Shown here: one piece after another, positions 8,919 through 16,430 of the stretch
Position numbering within the stretch: position 1 is the first letter of the stretch
Layout: each line of letters begins with the position of its first letter
DNA from: Microlunatus speluncae
Lineage (GTDB): Bacteria; Actinomycetota; Actinomycetes; Propionibacteriales; Propionibacteriaceae
Direction of reading: 5' to 3'
DNA: 64,000 bases
Assembly: GCF_009299835.1 (NCBI RefSeq)
Contig: NZ_VKCZ01000001.1
Span: forward strand, 124,001-188,000
Translations under genes and position numbers: made by a program
The notes under the pieces: model-generated
The model's input: the letters and a program-made list of their open reading frames with translations, nothing else
Told to the model about the DNA's origin: nothing
Databases searched by the model: none

Positions 8919-8979
8919 ACCCCGACTTGTCAGAACTAGGGGAGGCTCTGGCGTCCCCTAGTTCTGACAAGTCGGGGTT
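8918..8979. terminator. TTGTCAGAACT-family hairpin, copy 2 (26-bp perfect stem)
   Basis: Bases 8918-8943 and 8954-8979 are perfectly complementary over 26 bp around a 10-nt loop (GGCTCTGGCG). The core is GACTTGTCAGAACTAGGGG. The element starts at the TAA of the + strand gene and ends 10 nt before the stop of the convergent - strand gene, an ideal position for a bidirectional terminator. No U-tract follows. Confidence 0.7.
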
Positions 8980-8989
8980 GGGTGGTGGG

Positions 8990-9613
8990 TCAGTCGCGGC
9001 GGTGGAGGAGGCGTTCGAAGGGGACGGGGGAGTCGTACGGGTCGGGGTCGGCCGGTGGGGTCGCGCCGGTGATCATCGCCGCCAGCTCGCCCGCGGCGCG
9101 CTCGATCCGCTCGGTCAGGTGCTGGTCGGTGCCGGCCGCGGCACCGCGGACCTGACCCCAGTCGTCCGTCGCGGCGAAGACAGCGGTCGGCGCCGTCGGC
9201 GCGCGCAGGTAGCTGAACAGCGGGCGGACCGCGAATTCCAGCGCCAGCGAGTGCCGCGCGGTGCCGCCGGTGGCCCCGATCAGCACCGGCTTGCCGGCCA
9301 GCCGATCCGGATCGACGATGTCGAAGAACGACTTGAACAACCCCGAGTACGAGGCGCTGAAGATCGGCGTGACCGCGATCAGGGCGTCGGCCTCGGCCAG
9401 TTCGTCCAGCACCGCCTTCAGGTTCGGGCCGGCGAATCCGGTCAGCAGGTGATCGGTGATCTCGTGCGCGTACTCGCGCAGGTCGATCGCCTCGAGCCTG
9501 ACGTCGTGATCACCGAGCGCCCGCCGGGTGGCGTCACCGAGCCGGTCGGCCAGCAGCCGGGTCGACGACGGCTGGCTCAGGCCGGCCGAGATCACCATGA
9601 TCTTGTCCGTCAT
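8990..9613 (-). CDS. NADPH-dependent FMN reductase (CE1759 family)
   Basis: The 207-residue flavodoxin-like reductase matches the CE1759-type partner of two-component LLM flavin enzymes and would supply reduced FMN in the cytosol. Visible features are the N-terminal beta strand with SAGLSQPSSTRLLAD (phosphate-binding loop), TPIFSASYSGLFKSFFD and the flavin-contacting GATGGTARHSLALE. Its start overlaps the upstream LLM gene by 4 nt (ATGA), so the pair is translationally coupled. The substrate of the pair is unknown. Confidence 0.88.
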   Translation of the reverse strand: MTDKIMVISAGLSQPSSTRLLADRLGDATRRALGDHDVRLEAIDLREYAHEITDHLLTGFAGPNLKAVLDELAEADALIAVTPIFSASYSGLFKSFFDIVDPDRLAGKPVLIGATGGTARHSLALEFAVRPLFSYLRAPTAPTAVFAATDDWGQVRGAAAGTDQHLTERIERAAGELAAMITGATPPADPDPYDSPVPFERLLHRRD

Positions 9614-10749
9614 GCGGGGCTCGTCTCCGTCTCCGGGGTCGTCGTGGTCGTCGTCTGATCGGTCGCCTGCTGATCATGATCGGCGGCGGCGAGCCGGGCC
9701 GCGTGGGTGGGGCCGTCCGGCACGTGCGCCGGTCGGAGCGCGTCGAATTCCTTGCGCAGCACGGGAACCACCTCTTCGCCGAGGATATCCAGTTGCTCGA
9801 GTACGGTCTTCAGCGGCAGCCCGGCATGATCGGCCAGGAACAGCTGCCGTTGGTAATCGCCGAAGTGTTCCCGGAACGTCAGCGTCCGCTCGATCACCTG
9901 CTGTGGACTGCCGACGGTCAGCGGGGTCTGGGCCATGAAATCCTCCAGCGACGGTCCGTGGCCGTAGACCGGGGCATTGTCGAAGTACGGCCGGTATTCG
10001 CGGATCGCGTCCTGCGAGTTGGGCCGCATGAACACCTGGCCGCCGAGCCCGACGATCGCCTGATCCGCCTTCCCGTGCCCGTAGTGCTCGAACCGGCGGC
10101 GGTAGAGCTCGATCAGCCGCTGGAAGTGATCGGTCGGCCAGAAGATGTGGTTGGCGAAGAAGCCGTCGCCGTAGTAGGCGGCCTGCTCCGCGATCTCCGG
10201 GCTGCGGATCGAGCCGTGCCAGACGAACGGCGGCACCCCGTCCAGCGGCCGCGGGGTCGCGGTGAAGGACTGCAGCGGCGTCCGGAACTCGCCCTCCCAG
10301 TCGACGACGTCCTCCCGCCACAGCCGGTGCAGCAGGTGGTAGTTCTCGATCGCCAGCGGGATCCCGTTGCGGATGTCGGCCCCGAACCAGGGGTAGACGG
10401 GGCCGGTGTTGCCGCGGCCCATCATCAGGTCCACCCGGCCGTCGGCCAGGTGCTGCAGCATCGCGTAGTCCTCGGCGATCTTGACCGGATCGTTGGTGGT
10501 GATCAAGGTCGTCGCCGTGGACAGGATGATCCGCTCGGTCTGCGCGGCGATGAAGCCGAGCATCGTGGTCGGCGAGGACGGCACGAACGGGGGATTGTGA
10601 TGCTCCCCGGTCGCGAACACGTCCAACCCGACCTCCTCCGCCTTGAGCGCGACCCGGACCATCGTCTTGATCCGCTCCGCCTCCGACGGCGTACGCCCGT
10701 TGGTCGGATCGGTGGTGACATCACCGACACTGAAGATCCCGAACTGCAT
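9610..10749 (-). CDS. LLM class flavin-dependent oxidoreductase (CE1758 family)
   Basis: The 379-residue luciferase-like TIM-barrel enzyme starts MQFGIFSVGDVTTDP and carries GEHHNPPF, GRVDLMMGRGNTGPVYPWFG and TVGSPQQVIER, as expected for the CE1758 branch. It would use FMNH2 from the coupled reductase downstream. The C-terminal tail of about 35 residues is Gln/Thr-rich (a run of six Thr) and low in complexity. GAGGAG lies upstream of the ATG, preceded by a short A/T-rich stretch (about 10765-10795) that contains the only plausible promoter before a large hairpin-bracketed spacer. Confidence 0.88.
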   Translation of the reverse strand: MQFGIFSVGDVTTDPTNGRTPSEAERIKTMVRVALKAEEVGLDVFATGEHHNPPFVPSSPTTMLGFIAAQTERIILSTATTLITTNDPVKIAEDYAMLQHLADGRVDLMMGRGNTGPVYPWFGADIRNGIPLAIENYHLLHRLWREDVVDWEGEFRTPLQSFTATPRPLDGVPPFVWHGSIRSPEIAEQAAYYGDGFFANHIFWPTDHFQRLIELYRRRFEHYGHGKADQAIVGLGGQVFMRPNSQDAIREYRPYFDNAPVYGHGPSLEDFMAQTPLTVGSPQQVIERTLTFREHFGDYQRQLFLADHAGLPLKTVLEQLDILGEEVVPVLRKEFDALRPAHVPDGPTHAARLAAADHDQQATDQTTTTTTPETETSPA

Positions 10750-10830
10750 CTCGTCTCCTCACGACCCATTTAGTTTACCATTCAACAACCTACGCCCTCC
10801 CCAACGCCCCAACCCCACCCCCTATTCCGC

Positions 10831-10886
10831 CGACCCGTCACATCCGCGGCCCTTTGGCGGCGTGTCGAAGCGGAGGTGACGGGTCG
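10831..10886. repeat. CGACCCGTCAC-family hairpin, copy 1
   Basis: The 17-nt arms 10831-10847 and 10870-10886 pair with one mismatch around a 22-nt loop containing TTTGGCGGCGTGTCG. The same loop, reverse-complemented, occurs in copy 2 at 11369-11425. Closely related stem and loop sequences occur in copies 3 and 4 near 42 kb. Confidence 0.75.
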
Positions 10887-11184
10887 CCGGGGCGACAGCG
10901 GCTCCGAACGCCCGGGTTCTCGGGGAGAAGGTACGGGGCGGGGTCCGCGTTCGGGTCGGGATCGGGGTTCGGGCGGGACTGCGTCCATCGGCCCAGGCTC
11001 GGTGGGCAGCACACCGAAGGGGTGCTCACCTGCCGATCAGTCGTCACGGCAACTCCAGTTGACGCGGCGGTCGCGCATGCTCCTGGTGCCCGGTCGGCTC
11101 GCACTCCGCGTCCTCTCGTCCGGATTCCCCTCGGCCTTGCGGCGCCACCAGCCGCGGCCGAGGTCATCAGACCCCGCCGCGCAT

Positions 11185-11349
11185 GTCGTGCCACCCGGTC
11201 CGCCTGCGAGGTCGTGCCACTGGTCCGCCCGGAACGTCGTGCCACCAGACCCCCGACTCCGTGCGCCGGTCCGCTCGAGCTTCTCCGGGAACCGGGCCGA
11301 CTTGTCGGGGCCCAATCCGCCGCCGGTCTGTGCGCTGACGTCGTGCCAC
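11185..11349. repeat. Four GTCGTGCCAC direct repeats
   Basis: GTCGTGCCAC occurs at 11185, 11211, 11236 and 11340. The first three are spaced 25-26 bp apart, and units 1, 2 and 4 share a following GTCC-like stretch (CGGTCCGCC, TGGTCCGCC, AAGTCCCGCC). There are too few units, and their spacers are too similar, for a CRISPR array. Helically phased protein-binding sites or remnants of a tandem repeat are possible. Confidence 0.55.
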
Positions 11350-11368
11350 AAGTCCCGCCAGAAGCCCG

Positions 11369-11425
11369 CGACCCGTCACATCCGCTGCGACACGCCGCCA
11401 ATAGGGCCGCGGATGTGACGGGTCG
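11369..11425. repeat. CGACCCGTCAC-family hairpin, copy 2
   Basis: The 17-bp perfect stem (11369-11385 with 11409-11425) encloses a 23-nt loop that is the reverse complement of the copy 1 loop. It lies immediately downstream of the DeoR stop, so it could act as that gene's terminator. Confidence 0.75.
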
Positions 11426-11431
11426 GCGGAC

Positions 11432-12205
11432 TTAGGGGAGGGGGACGGTGGTGATGGTGAGGTTGTGGGGGGCGATCCGGGCGAGGGTGTCGGTGGGGGC
11501 GCGGTCGGTGACGATCAGCTCGTCGATCATGTCCCAGCCGCAGACCCGGTGCAGCGAGGCGTCGGCGAACTTGGTGCTGTCGACCAGCAGCACCCGGTGC
11601 CGGGCCGAGCGGAGCATCTCCAGCTTGAGTGCGACCACCGACTCCTCCTGGTGATAGATGCCGTCGGCGTCGACGCTGGTGGTGGAGATGAACAGGGAGT
11701 CGGCGCGCAGGGCGCGGATGGCCTCGACGGTGCCGACACCGAGGAAGGATTCGTGGCTCGGGTCGTACTGGCCGCCGAGGGCGGTGATGATCACTCCCGG
11801 CTCGCCGGCCAGCTTGTTGATCACAGTCAGCGAGTTGGTGATCACTCGCAGTTCTTCCAACCCGGACAGCAAGGACGCGATCGGCTCGACCGTGGTGGAG
11901 TCGTCCATCATGATCGTTTGATTCGGCTGGATCCGCGGCGCGGTGAACCGGCTGAGCGCCTGCTTCTCCTCGACGGCGAGCCGGCGCCGGATGGCGGCGG
12001 AGATCTCGTGGCTGCGGGTCCGGACGACGGTGGCGCCGCCGTGGAACTTGCGGACCGCGCCGCGGCGCTCCAGCTCGTCCAGGTCGCGGTGCACGGTCAT
12101 CACCGACACCTCGAACTCGTCGGCCAACTCCCGGGCCTGCGCCGTGCCGCGCACGGCGAGCCGGTCGAGGATGGCTTCCAGGCGACGTCGCCGGTGGTTG
12201 GGCAT
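11432..12205 (-). CDS. DeoR/GlpR family transcriptional repressor
   Basis: The 257-residue DeoR-type regulator has an N-terminal winged HTH (about 6-57, FEVSVMTVHRDLDELERRGAVRKFHGGA, the family signature) and a DeoR C-terminal sugar-phosphate-sensing domain with DDSTTVEPIA and FISTTSVDADG. It is divergent from a glycerol-3-phosphate-type uptake operon that ends in a glycerophosphodiesterase gene. A GlpR-like role, with glycerol 3-phosphate or a related phosphorylated ligand as inducer, is the natural inference. Two TTCACA/TGTGAA dyads in the divergent promoter are candidate binding sites. Confidence 0.88.
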   Translation of the reverse strand: MPNHRRRRLEAILDRLAVRGTAQARELADEFEVSVMTVHRDLDELERRGAVRKFHGGATVVRTRSHEISAAIRRRLAVEEKQALSRFTAPRIQPNQTIMMDDSTTVEPIASLLSGLEELRVITNSLTVINKLAGEPGVIITALGGQYDPSHESFLGVGTVEAIRALRADSLFISTTSVDADGIYHQEESVVALKLEMLRSARHRVLLVDSTKFADASLHRVCGWDMIDELIVTDRAPTDTLARIAPHNLTITTVPLP

Positions 12206-12248
12206 GGCGCTCCTTCGGGTCCGCCACCATGGTCACCCGGCGGACGAA

Positions 12249-12268
12249 TTCACACCGGGATTTGTGAA
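12249..12268. promoter_or_regulatory. Operator candidate A (TTCACA-N8-TGTGAA)
   Basis: This inverted repeat lies close to the DeoR start in the divergent gap. It has the same half-sites as operator B but an 8-nt spacer instead of 6. It may mediate autoregulation of the DeoR gene. Confidence 0.5.
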
Positions 12269-12419
12269 GAATAACAGTTGTCGAACAGGTGAACTCTCGT
12301 CGTCAGACGTCAATCCCGAAGCGGTCAGATCGGCTCGACCAGGGTTGAATGCCCGTGATTCAAGGGAAATCCGGGGTCAGGTGATCAATGAACCCGAAAA
12401 CACCGGCCGAGGGAACCTG

Positions 12420-12455
12420 TTGACCAGCTTCACACTCAGGTGTGAAGATACCGCC
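12420..12455 (+). promoter_or_regulatory. Ugp-type operon promoter with operator candidate B
   Basis: CTTCACAC (12428-12435) and GTGTGAAG (12440-12447) form a perfect 8-4-8 palindrome. It sits between a TTGACC -35-like hexamer (12420-12425) and a weak -10-like TGAAGA 17 nt later. The GTG start at 12456 follows almost at once and has no ribosome-binding site, so a leaderless transcript repressed by the DeoR-type protein is likely. The hexamers are suggestive only; the palindrome is clear. Confidence 0.6.
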
Positions 12456-13403
12456 GTGACCGCCACAGCGCCGCCGCTCGGCCGGAGCCAGGGCTCGCCC
12501 GCCGAGCCGTCCCGGATCGCCTCCCGTAGGCGTCTCCGGTGGCGCGGCTACGGCTTGTTCGCCCTCTTCGCCTTCCCCAATCTGATCTTGATCGCCGTGT
12601 TCGCGTACGCGCCGGTGCTGGGCAACCTGTACCTCAGCCTGACCAGGTGGGACATGATCTCGCCGCAGCCCACGTTCGTCGCGCTGGAGAACTACACGGA
12701 CCTGTTCACCGACGCCAACTTCGGCCGGGTCGCCATGGTCACGCTGATCTGGGTGGTCACCATGGTGCTCGGCTGCGGCGCGATCGGGCTGGCCTTCGCG
12801 GTCCTGTTCTCGGCCCGGCTGCGTGGCGGCGGGGTGGTGACCACAGTGGCGTTCGCGCCGCACGTGCTGTCCGGGGCCGCGATCGCGGCCATCTGGCTGT
12901 TCATCTTCGATCCGAACTACGGCCTGCCCCGCGCCGCCTTCGAGCTGGTCGGCGCGACCTCGCCGGCCTGGACGACGTCGACCACCTGGGCCCTGCCGGC
13001 ACTGTTGATCGTGTCGGTCTGGAAGAGCGTCGGCTTCGTCGCGCTGATCTATCTCGCGGCCCTGCAGGGGATCCCGCACGAGGTGCGCGAGGCCGCGCTG
13101 CTGGACGGCGCCGGCCCGTGGCGCGGCTTCTGGCACGTGATCTTCCCGCTGCTGTCGCCGACCACCTTCTTCGTCACGGTGACCACGATCATCAGCGCGT
13201 TCCAGTCCTTCGACGTGATCGCGATGATGACCGGCGGCGGCCCCGGCGGCGCAACCACCACGCTGAGCTGGTTCATCTACGACCAGGGCTTCCGCAACTT
13301 CGACGCCGGTTACGCGGCCGCCGGCGGCATGGTGATGTTCCTGATCCTGTTGGTGGTGACCGCCGTGCAACTGCGGTTCGTGGAGCGAAGGGTGCACTAC
13401 TGA
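12456..13403 (+). CDS. Carbohydrate/glycerol-3-phosphate ABC transporter permease (UgpA/MalF type)
   Basis: The 315-residue inner-membrane permease has about six transmembrane helices. The cytoplasmic EAA loop is EVREAALLDGAGPWRGFWHVIFPLL, given here only by its position at about residues 210-234. The start is GTG 12456 (TATAPPLGRSQG); the frame is open far upstream, but that part runs through the divergent promoter. The stop overlaps the next permease's ATG (TGATG). It pairs with the second permease and the lipoprotein. The ATPase is not encoded here, so a shared MsmK/UgpC-type ATPase elsewhere must energise it. Confidence 0.88.
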   Translation: MTATAPPLGRSQGSPAEPSRIASRRRLRWRGYGLFALFAFPNLILIAVFAYAPVLGNLYLSLTRWDMISPQPTFVALENYTDLFTDANFGRVAMVTLIWVVTMVLGCGAIGLAFAVLFSARLRGGGVVTTVAFAPHVLSGAAIAAIWLFIFDPNYGLPRAAFELVGATSPAWTTSTTWALPALLIVSVWKSVGFVALIYLAALQGIPHEVREAALLDGAGPWRGFWHVIFPLLSPTTFFVTVTTIISAFQSFDVIAMMTGGGPGGATTTLSWFIYDQGFRNFDAGYAAAGGMVMFLILLVVTAVQLRFVERRVHY

Positions 13404-14311
13404 TGGCCACGCGAACCGAAGTGCCCGGGCTCGCCGACCCGACCGCCACCCCGCCCGAGGCCGGATCCGCTCCGGCCGGCGGGCGTCGCCGCGTCACGCC
13501 GGGCCGGGTGATCAACTACATCCTGCTGGTCATCGTCGGTCTGATCTTCCTGATCCCGCTGTACTGGCTGCTGACCGCCGCCCTCAAGCCGAGTGCCGAC
13601 ATCTACAGCTGGCCGCTGACCTTCTTCCCGCGGGCGCTGGAGCTGGGCAACTTCGCCCAGGCCTGGGCCTCGGCGCCGTTCGGGCGCTATCTGCTCAACT
13701 CGGCGATCATCACCCTCGGCGGCGCCGCCCTCAAACTGGTGCTGGCCGTGCTCACCGCGTACGCCTTCGCCTACCTCCCGTTCCCGGGCAAGAAGGTGCT
13801 GTTCCTGCTGATGCTCGGCGCGTTGATGGTGCCGGGCCACGTCACCCTGTTGATCAACTTCATCACCGTCGGCCGGCTCGGCCTGGTCAACTCCTACCTC
13901 GGCATCATCCTGCCCGGCGTCGCCTCCGCCTTCGGCACCTTCCTGCTGCGGCAGCACTTCCTCACCCTGCCGCGGGAGGTGCTCGAGGCGGCTGAGCTGG
14001 ACGGGGCCGGGCACCTGCGCCGGTTGATCAACTTCGTCATTCCGATGGCCCGGCCCGGGGTGATCACGGTGGCCCTGCTGGCCCTGATCGACGAGTGGAA
14101 CGGCTTCATCTGGCCGTTGATCGCCACCAACTCCGACGAGATGCGGACCCTGACGATCGGGCTGCTGTTCCTGAAGGCCAACGAGGGTGTGGACAACTGG
14201 GGCGCGATCATGGCGGGCACGATCTTCGTGGTGACGCCGATGCTGATCCTGTTCCTGATCGCCCGGCGCTACATCGTGTCGGGCCTGGCCGGAGCGTCGA
14301 TCTCGCGATGA
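13403..14311 (+). CDS. Carbohydrate/glycerol-3-phosphate ABC transporter permease (UgpE/MalG type)
   Basis: The 302-residue permease has a 35-residue cytoplasmic N-terminal extension rich in Pro, Gly and Arg, then six transmembrane helices, with the EAA motif EAAELDGAGHLRRLINFVI at about residues 195-213. It is coupled to both neighbours: a 1-nt TGATG overlap upstream and an ATGA overlap downstream. It forms the transmembrane heterodimer with the preceding permease. Typical length for the family. Confidence 0.9.
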   Translation: MATRTEVPGLADPTATPPEAGSAPAGGRRRVTPGRVINYILLVIVGLIFLIPLYWLLTAALKPSADIYSWPLTFFPRALELGNFAQAWASAPFGRYLLNSAIITLGGAALKLVLAVLTAYAFAYLPFPGKKVLFLLMLGALMVPGHVTLLINFITVGRLGLVNSYLGIILPGVASAFGTFLLRQHFLTLPREVLEAAELDGAGHLRRLINFVIPMARPGVITVALLALIDEWNGFIWPLIATNSDEMRTLTIGLLFLKANEGVDNWGAIMAGTIFVVTPMLILFLIARRYIVSGLAGASISR

Positions 14312-15690
14312 GGACGGACATGATCACACAGCGTTCGACCGTCACACCGGGCTCGACCCAGGCGGCGGCGATGGGCCGGCGCGGATTCCTGGCCGGGATG
14401 GGCGCGCTGGCGGCGGTCCCGCTGGTCGGCTGCACCCAGCTCGGGGTCGGCTACTCCCAGCCCAGCGGCAGCATCCCGGGCGAGTTCGCCAACCGGCTGC
14501 GGATCGTCTTCTGGAGTGCGTTCACCGCGGACAACCTGCCGATCCTCGCCGGCCTGATCGACCGCTTCAACCGGAGCCAGACCGACATCTACGCCGAGGT
14601 GCAGACCTTCGACAGCTATGACGGCGTCGATCAGAAGCTGGCAGCCGGCCTGCAGGCACGACAGATCCCGGACCTGGTGATCTTGTCCGACATCTCCTGG
14701 AACCGTTACTTCCTCAACGACACGCTGGAGCCGTTGAACGACTACTTCGACGACTCCTTCGGGCCGGAGGCGTTCCATGATCGACTGATGGCCGAGGGCA
14801 TCGTCGACGACGTGATCTACTGGACGCCGTTCGCCCGGTCGACCCCGCTGCTCTACGTCAACCCGGAGATCCTGGCCGCGGCCGGGCTGCCGGAGCGGGC
14901 GCCGAAGACCTGGGACGAGTTCCGGGGCTGGGGCCAGCAGTTGGCCGGGGTGACCTATCGCGGTGGCACACCGCGGATGCGGGCCTTCACCGGCGGTGAC
15001 GACTGGTATTTCCAGGGCCAGGTGTGGAGCTTCGGCGGCGGCATCTCCGACGGCTTCGAGATCGTGCTGGACTCGCCGGAATCCCTGGCCGCGGCGCGCT
15101 TCGACCACGACCTGATCCACGTGGACAAGTCCGGCTACCTGGCCCAGAGCCACGTGAACGACTTCACCAGCGGGATGGTGGCCTGCATCGAGGGTTCGAC
15201 CGGCACCCTGGCCAAGATCACCAAGGCGTCGCCGTTTCCGGTGCTGGCCGGCTTCCTGCCGCAACAGACCCAGATCGGCGTGCCGTCCGGCGGCTCCGGC
15301 CTGGCGATCATGAAATACGCCGAGCCGGAGCGCAAGCAGGCTGCTTTCGAGCTGATCAAGTTCCTGGCCGCCGAGGAGCAGTCGTCGGAGTGGACGGTCG
15401 GCACCGGATACATGCCGGTGACCAAGGCGGCGATGGGTTCGGCCGCGATCTCGAAGATCGTCGCGGAGAACCCGAACTACGCGGTCGCCGTGCGGCAGTT
15501 GGAGATCGCGACCGGCCCGGACACCGTACGCAAGTACGTCCAGACAGCGATCCAGAAGATGAAGACGGCGATCCAGCGGATCTACGGCAGCCCGGAGGAC
15601 CCGGACGTGATCATGAGGGGCACCGCCAACGATCTGCGACGCAGCACCGACCGTATCCTGAAGCAGTATCCGAACAAGATCTCCCGCTGA
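14308..15690 (+). CDS. Extracellular solute-binding lipoprotein (UgpB-like)
   Basis: The 460-residue type 1 solute-binding protein is exported as a lipoprotein. A twin-arginine-like GRRGFLAGMG is followed by a hydrophobic stretch and lipobox LVGC, with Cys at about residue 36. The body has the family pattern FWSAFTADNLPILAGLIDRFN, FDSYDGVDQKLAAGLQA and VLAGFLPQQTQIGVPSGGSG. The gene order permease-permease-binding protein-glycerophosphodiesterase, with a divergent DeoR regulator, suggests uptake of glycerol 3-phosphate or glycerophosphodiesters. Sugar specificity cannot be excluded from sequence alone. Confidence 0.85.
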   Translation: MRTDMITQRSTVTPGSTQAAAMGRRGFLAGMGALAAVPLVGCTQLGVGYSQPSGSIPGEFANRLRIVFWSAFTADNLPILAGLIDRFNRSQTDIYAEVQTFDSYDGVDQKLAAGLQARQIPDLVILSDISWNRYFLNDTLEPLNDYFDDSFGPEAFHDRLMAEGIVDDVIYWTPFARSTPLLYVNPEILAAAGLPERAPKTWDEFRGWGQQLAGVTYRGGTPRMRAFTGGDDWYFQGQVWSFGGGISDGFEIVLDSPESLAAARFDHDLIHVDKSGYLAQSHVNDFTSGMVACIEGSTGTLAKITKASPFPVLAGFLPQQTQIGVPSGGSGLAIMKYAEPERKQAAFELIKFLAAEEQSSEWTVGTGYMPVTKAAMGSAAISKIVAENPNYAVAVRQLEIATGPDTVRKYVQTAIQKMKTAIQRIYGSPEDPDVIMRGTANDLRRSTDRILKQYPNKISR

Positions 15691-15716
15691 TCGATGATGG
15701 AAGCGAGCTGTTCACG

Positions 15717-16430
15717 GTGAACCCGATCACGGTCACCGGCCATCGCGGTGCGATGGCCCACGCCCCGGAAAACACGGCACCGAGCCTGGCCCTGGCCCAG
15801 CAGCACGGCGCCGACGAGATCGAGCTGGACATCCGGCTCAGTTCCGACGGCGTGCCGGTGGTGATCCACGACGCCACGCTGGCCCGGGTCACCGACGAGG
15901 CCCGGTCAGATCTGGTGGCCGACCTGACCTGGGCCGAGCTGGGGGCGGTCGAGCTGGCCGGGGGAGCCCGGTTGCTGCGGTTCGAGGAGGTGCTGGAGCA
16001 GACCGAGCTGCCGCTGCAGGTCGAGCTCAAGGCCCCGGGCGCGGCCGAGGTGGTGGGTACGGTGCTCGATGAGCGGACCGCGGATCGGGACCGGTGCCTG
16101 CTGACCAGCTTCCACCTCGACTACTTGATCAAGGTCGGCGAGGTGATGCCGTGGGCGAACCGGGGCTTCATCGTCTTCGACTACACCGAGGAGGCGCTGG
16201 CGCAGGCGGTCGAGCTCGGCGCACAGACCCTGTTCTCCGGCTGGCCCGGACTGACCGCCGAGGCGGTCGAGCGGATCCATGATCAAGGCCTGCGCGCTGG
16301 GGGCTGGCTGCTGGACGACGAGCCCCGGGCCCGGCTGGCGGTCGAGGTCGGCGTGGACGCGGTCACCGCCGACGATCCGCGAGCGGCTCGGGCGTGGCTG
16401 GACGCTGCTCGAGCGGAAGCAGCGGCGTAG
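15717..16430 (+). CDS. Glycerophosphodiester phosphodiesterase (UgpQ-like)
   Basis: The 237-residue GDPD-family TIM barrel hydrolyses glycerophosphodiesters to glycerol 3-phosphate and an alcohol. Catalytic residues are visible in GHRGAMAHAPENT (His-Arg) and EIELDIRLSSDGVPVVIHD (Glu, Asp and second His). A conserved lysine occurs in QVELKAPG. The start is taken as GTG 15717, 26 nt after the binding-protein stop. No signal peptide is seen, so it acts on imported substrate. Its last 68 bp overlap, tail to tail, the DoxX-like gene on the opposite strand. Confidence 0.9.
   Translation: MNPITVTGHRGAMAHAPENTAPSLALAQQHGADEIELDIRLSSDGVPVVIHDATLARVTDEARSDLVADLTWAELGAVELAGGARLLRFEEVLEQTELPLQVELKAPGAAEVVGTVLDERTADRDRCLLTSFHLDYLIKVGEVMPWANRGFIVFDYTEEALAQAVELGAQTLFSGWPGLTAEAVERIHDQGLRAGGWLLDDEPRARLAVEVGVDAVTADDPRAARAWLDAARAEAAA

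Larger units (their letters stand above)
10750..11431. other. Gene-free spacer bracketed by two inverted hairpins
   Basis: This is 682 nt between two leftward genes. After an A/T-rich promoter-like patch near 10770-10795 it holds a hairpin (10831-10886), about 480 nt without a supportable gene, short GTCGTGCCAC direct repeats, and a second hairpin (11369-11425) directly downstream of the DeoR gene. Open frames exist on both strands here, but they lack ribosome-binding sites, resemble no family, and begin or end inside the hairpins. Confidence 0.6.

Noticed and set aside
11185..11349. Possible CRISPR array
   Set aside because: Only four 10-nt repeats, irregular spacing, similar intervening sequence and no cas genes.
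10854..11435. Overlapping open frames on both strands in the first hairpin-bracketed spacer
   Set aside because: No ribosome-binding sites, no similarity, and starts or stops lie inside hairpin arms; Arg/Pro/Gly-rich composition is typical of random GC-rich frames.
11943..12455. Upstream extension of the first Ugp-type permease
   Set aside because: It would read through the divergent promoter and the DeoR gene; the hydrophobic permease start aligns with GTG 12456.
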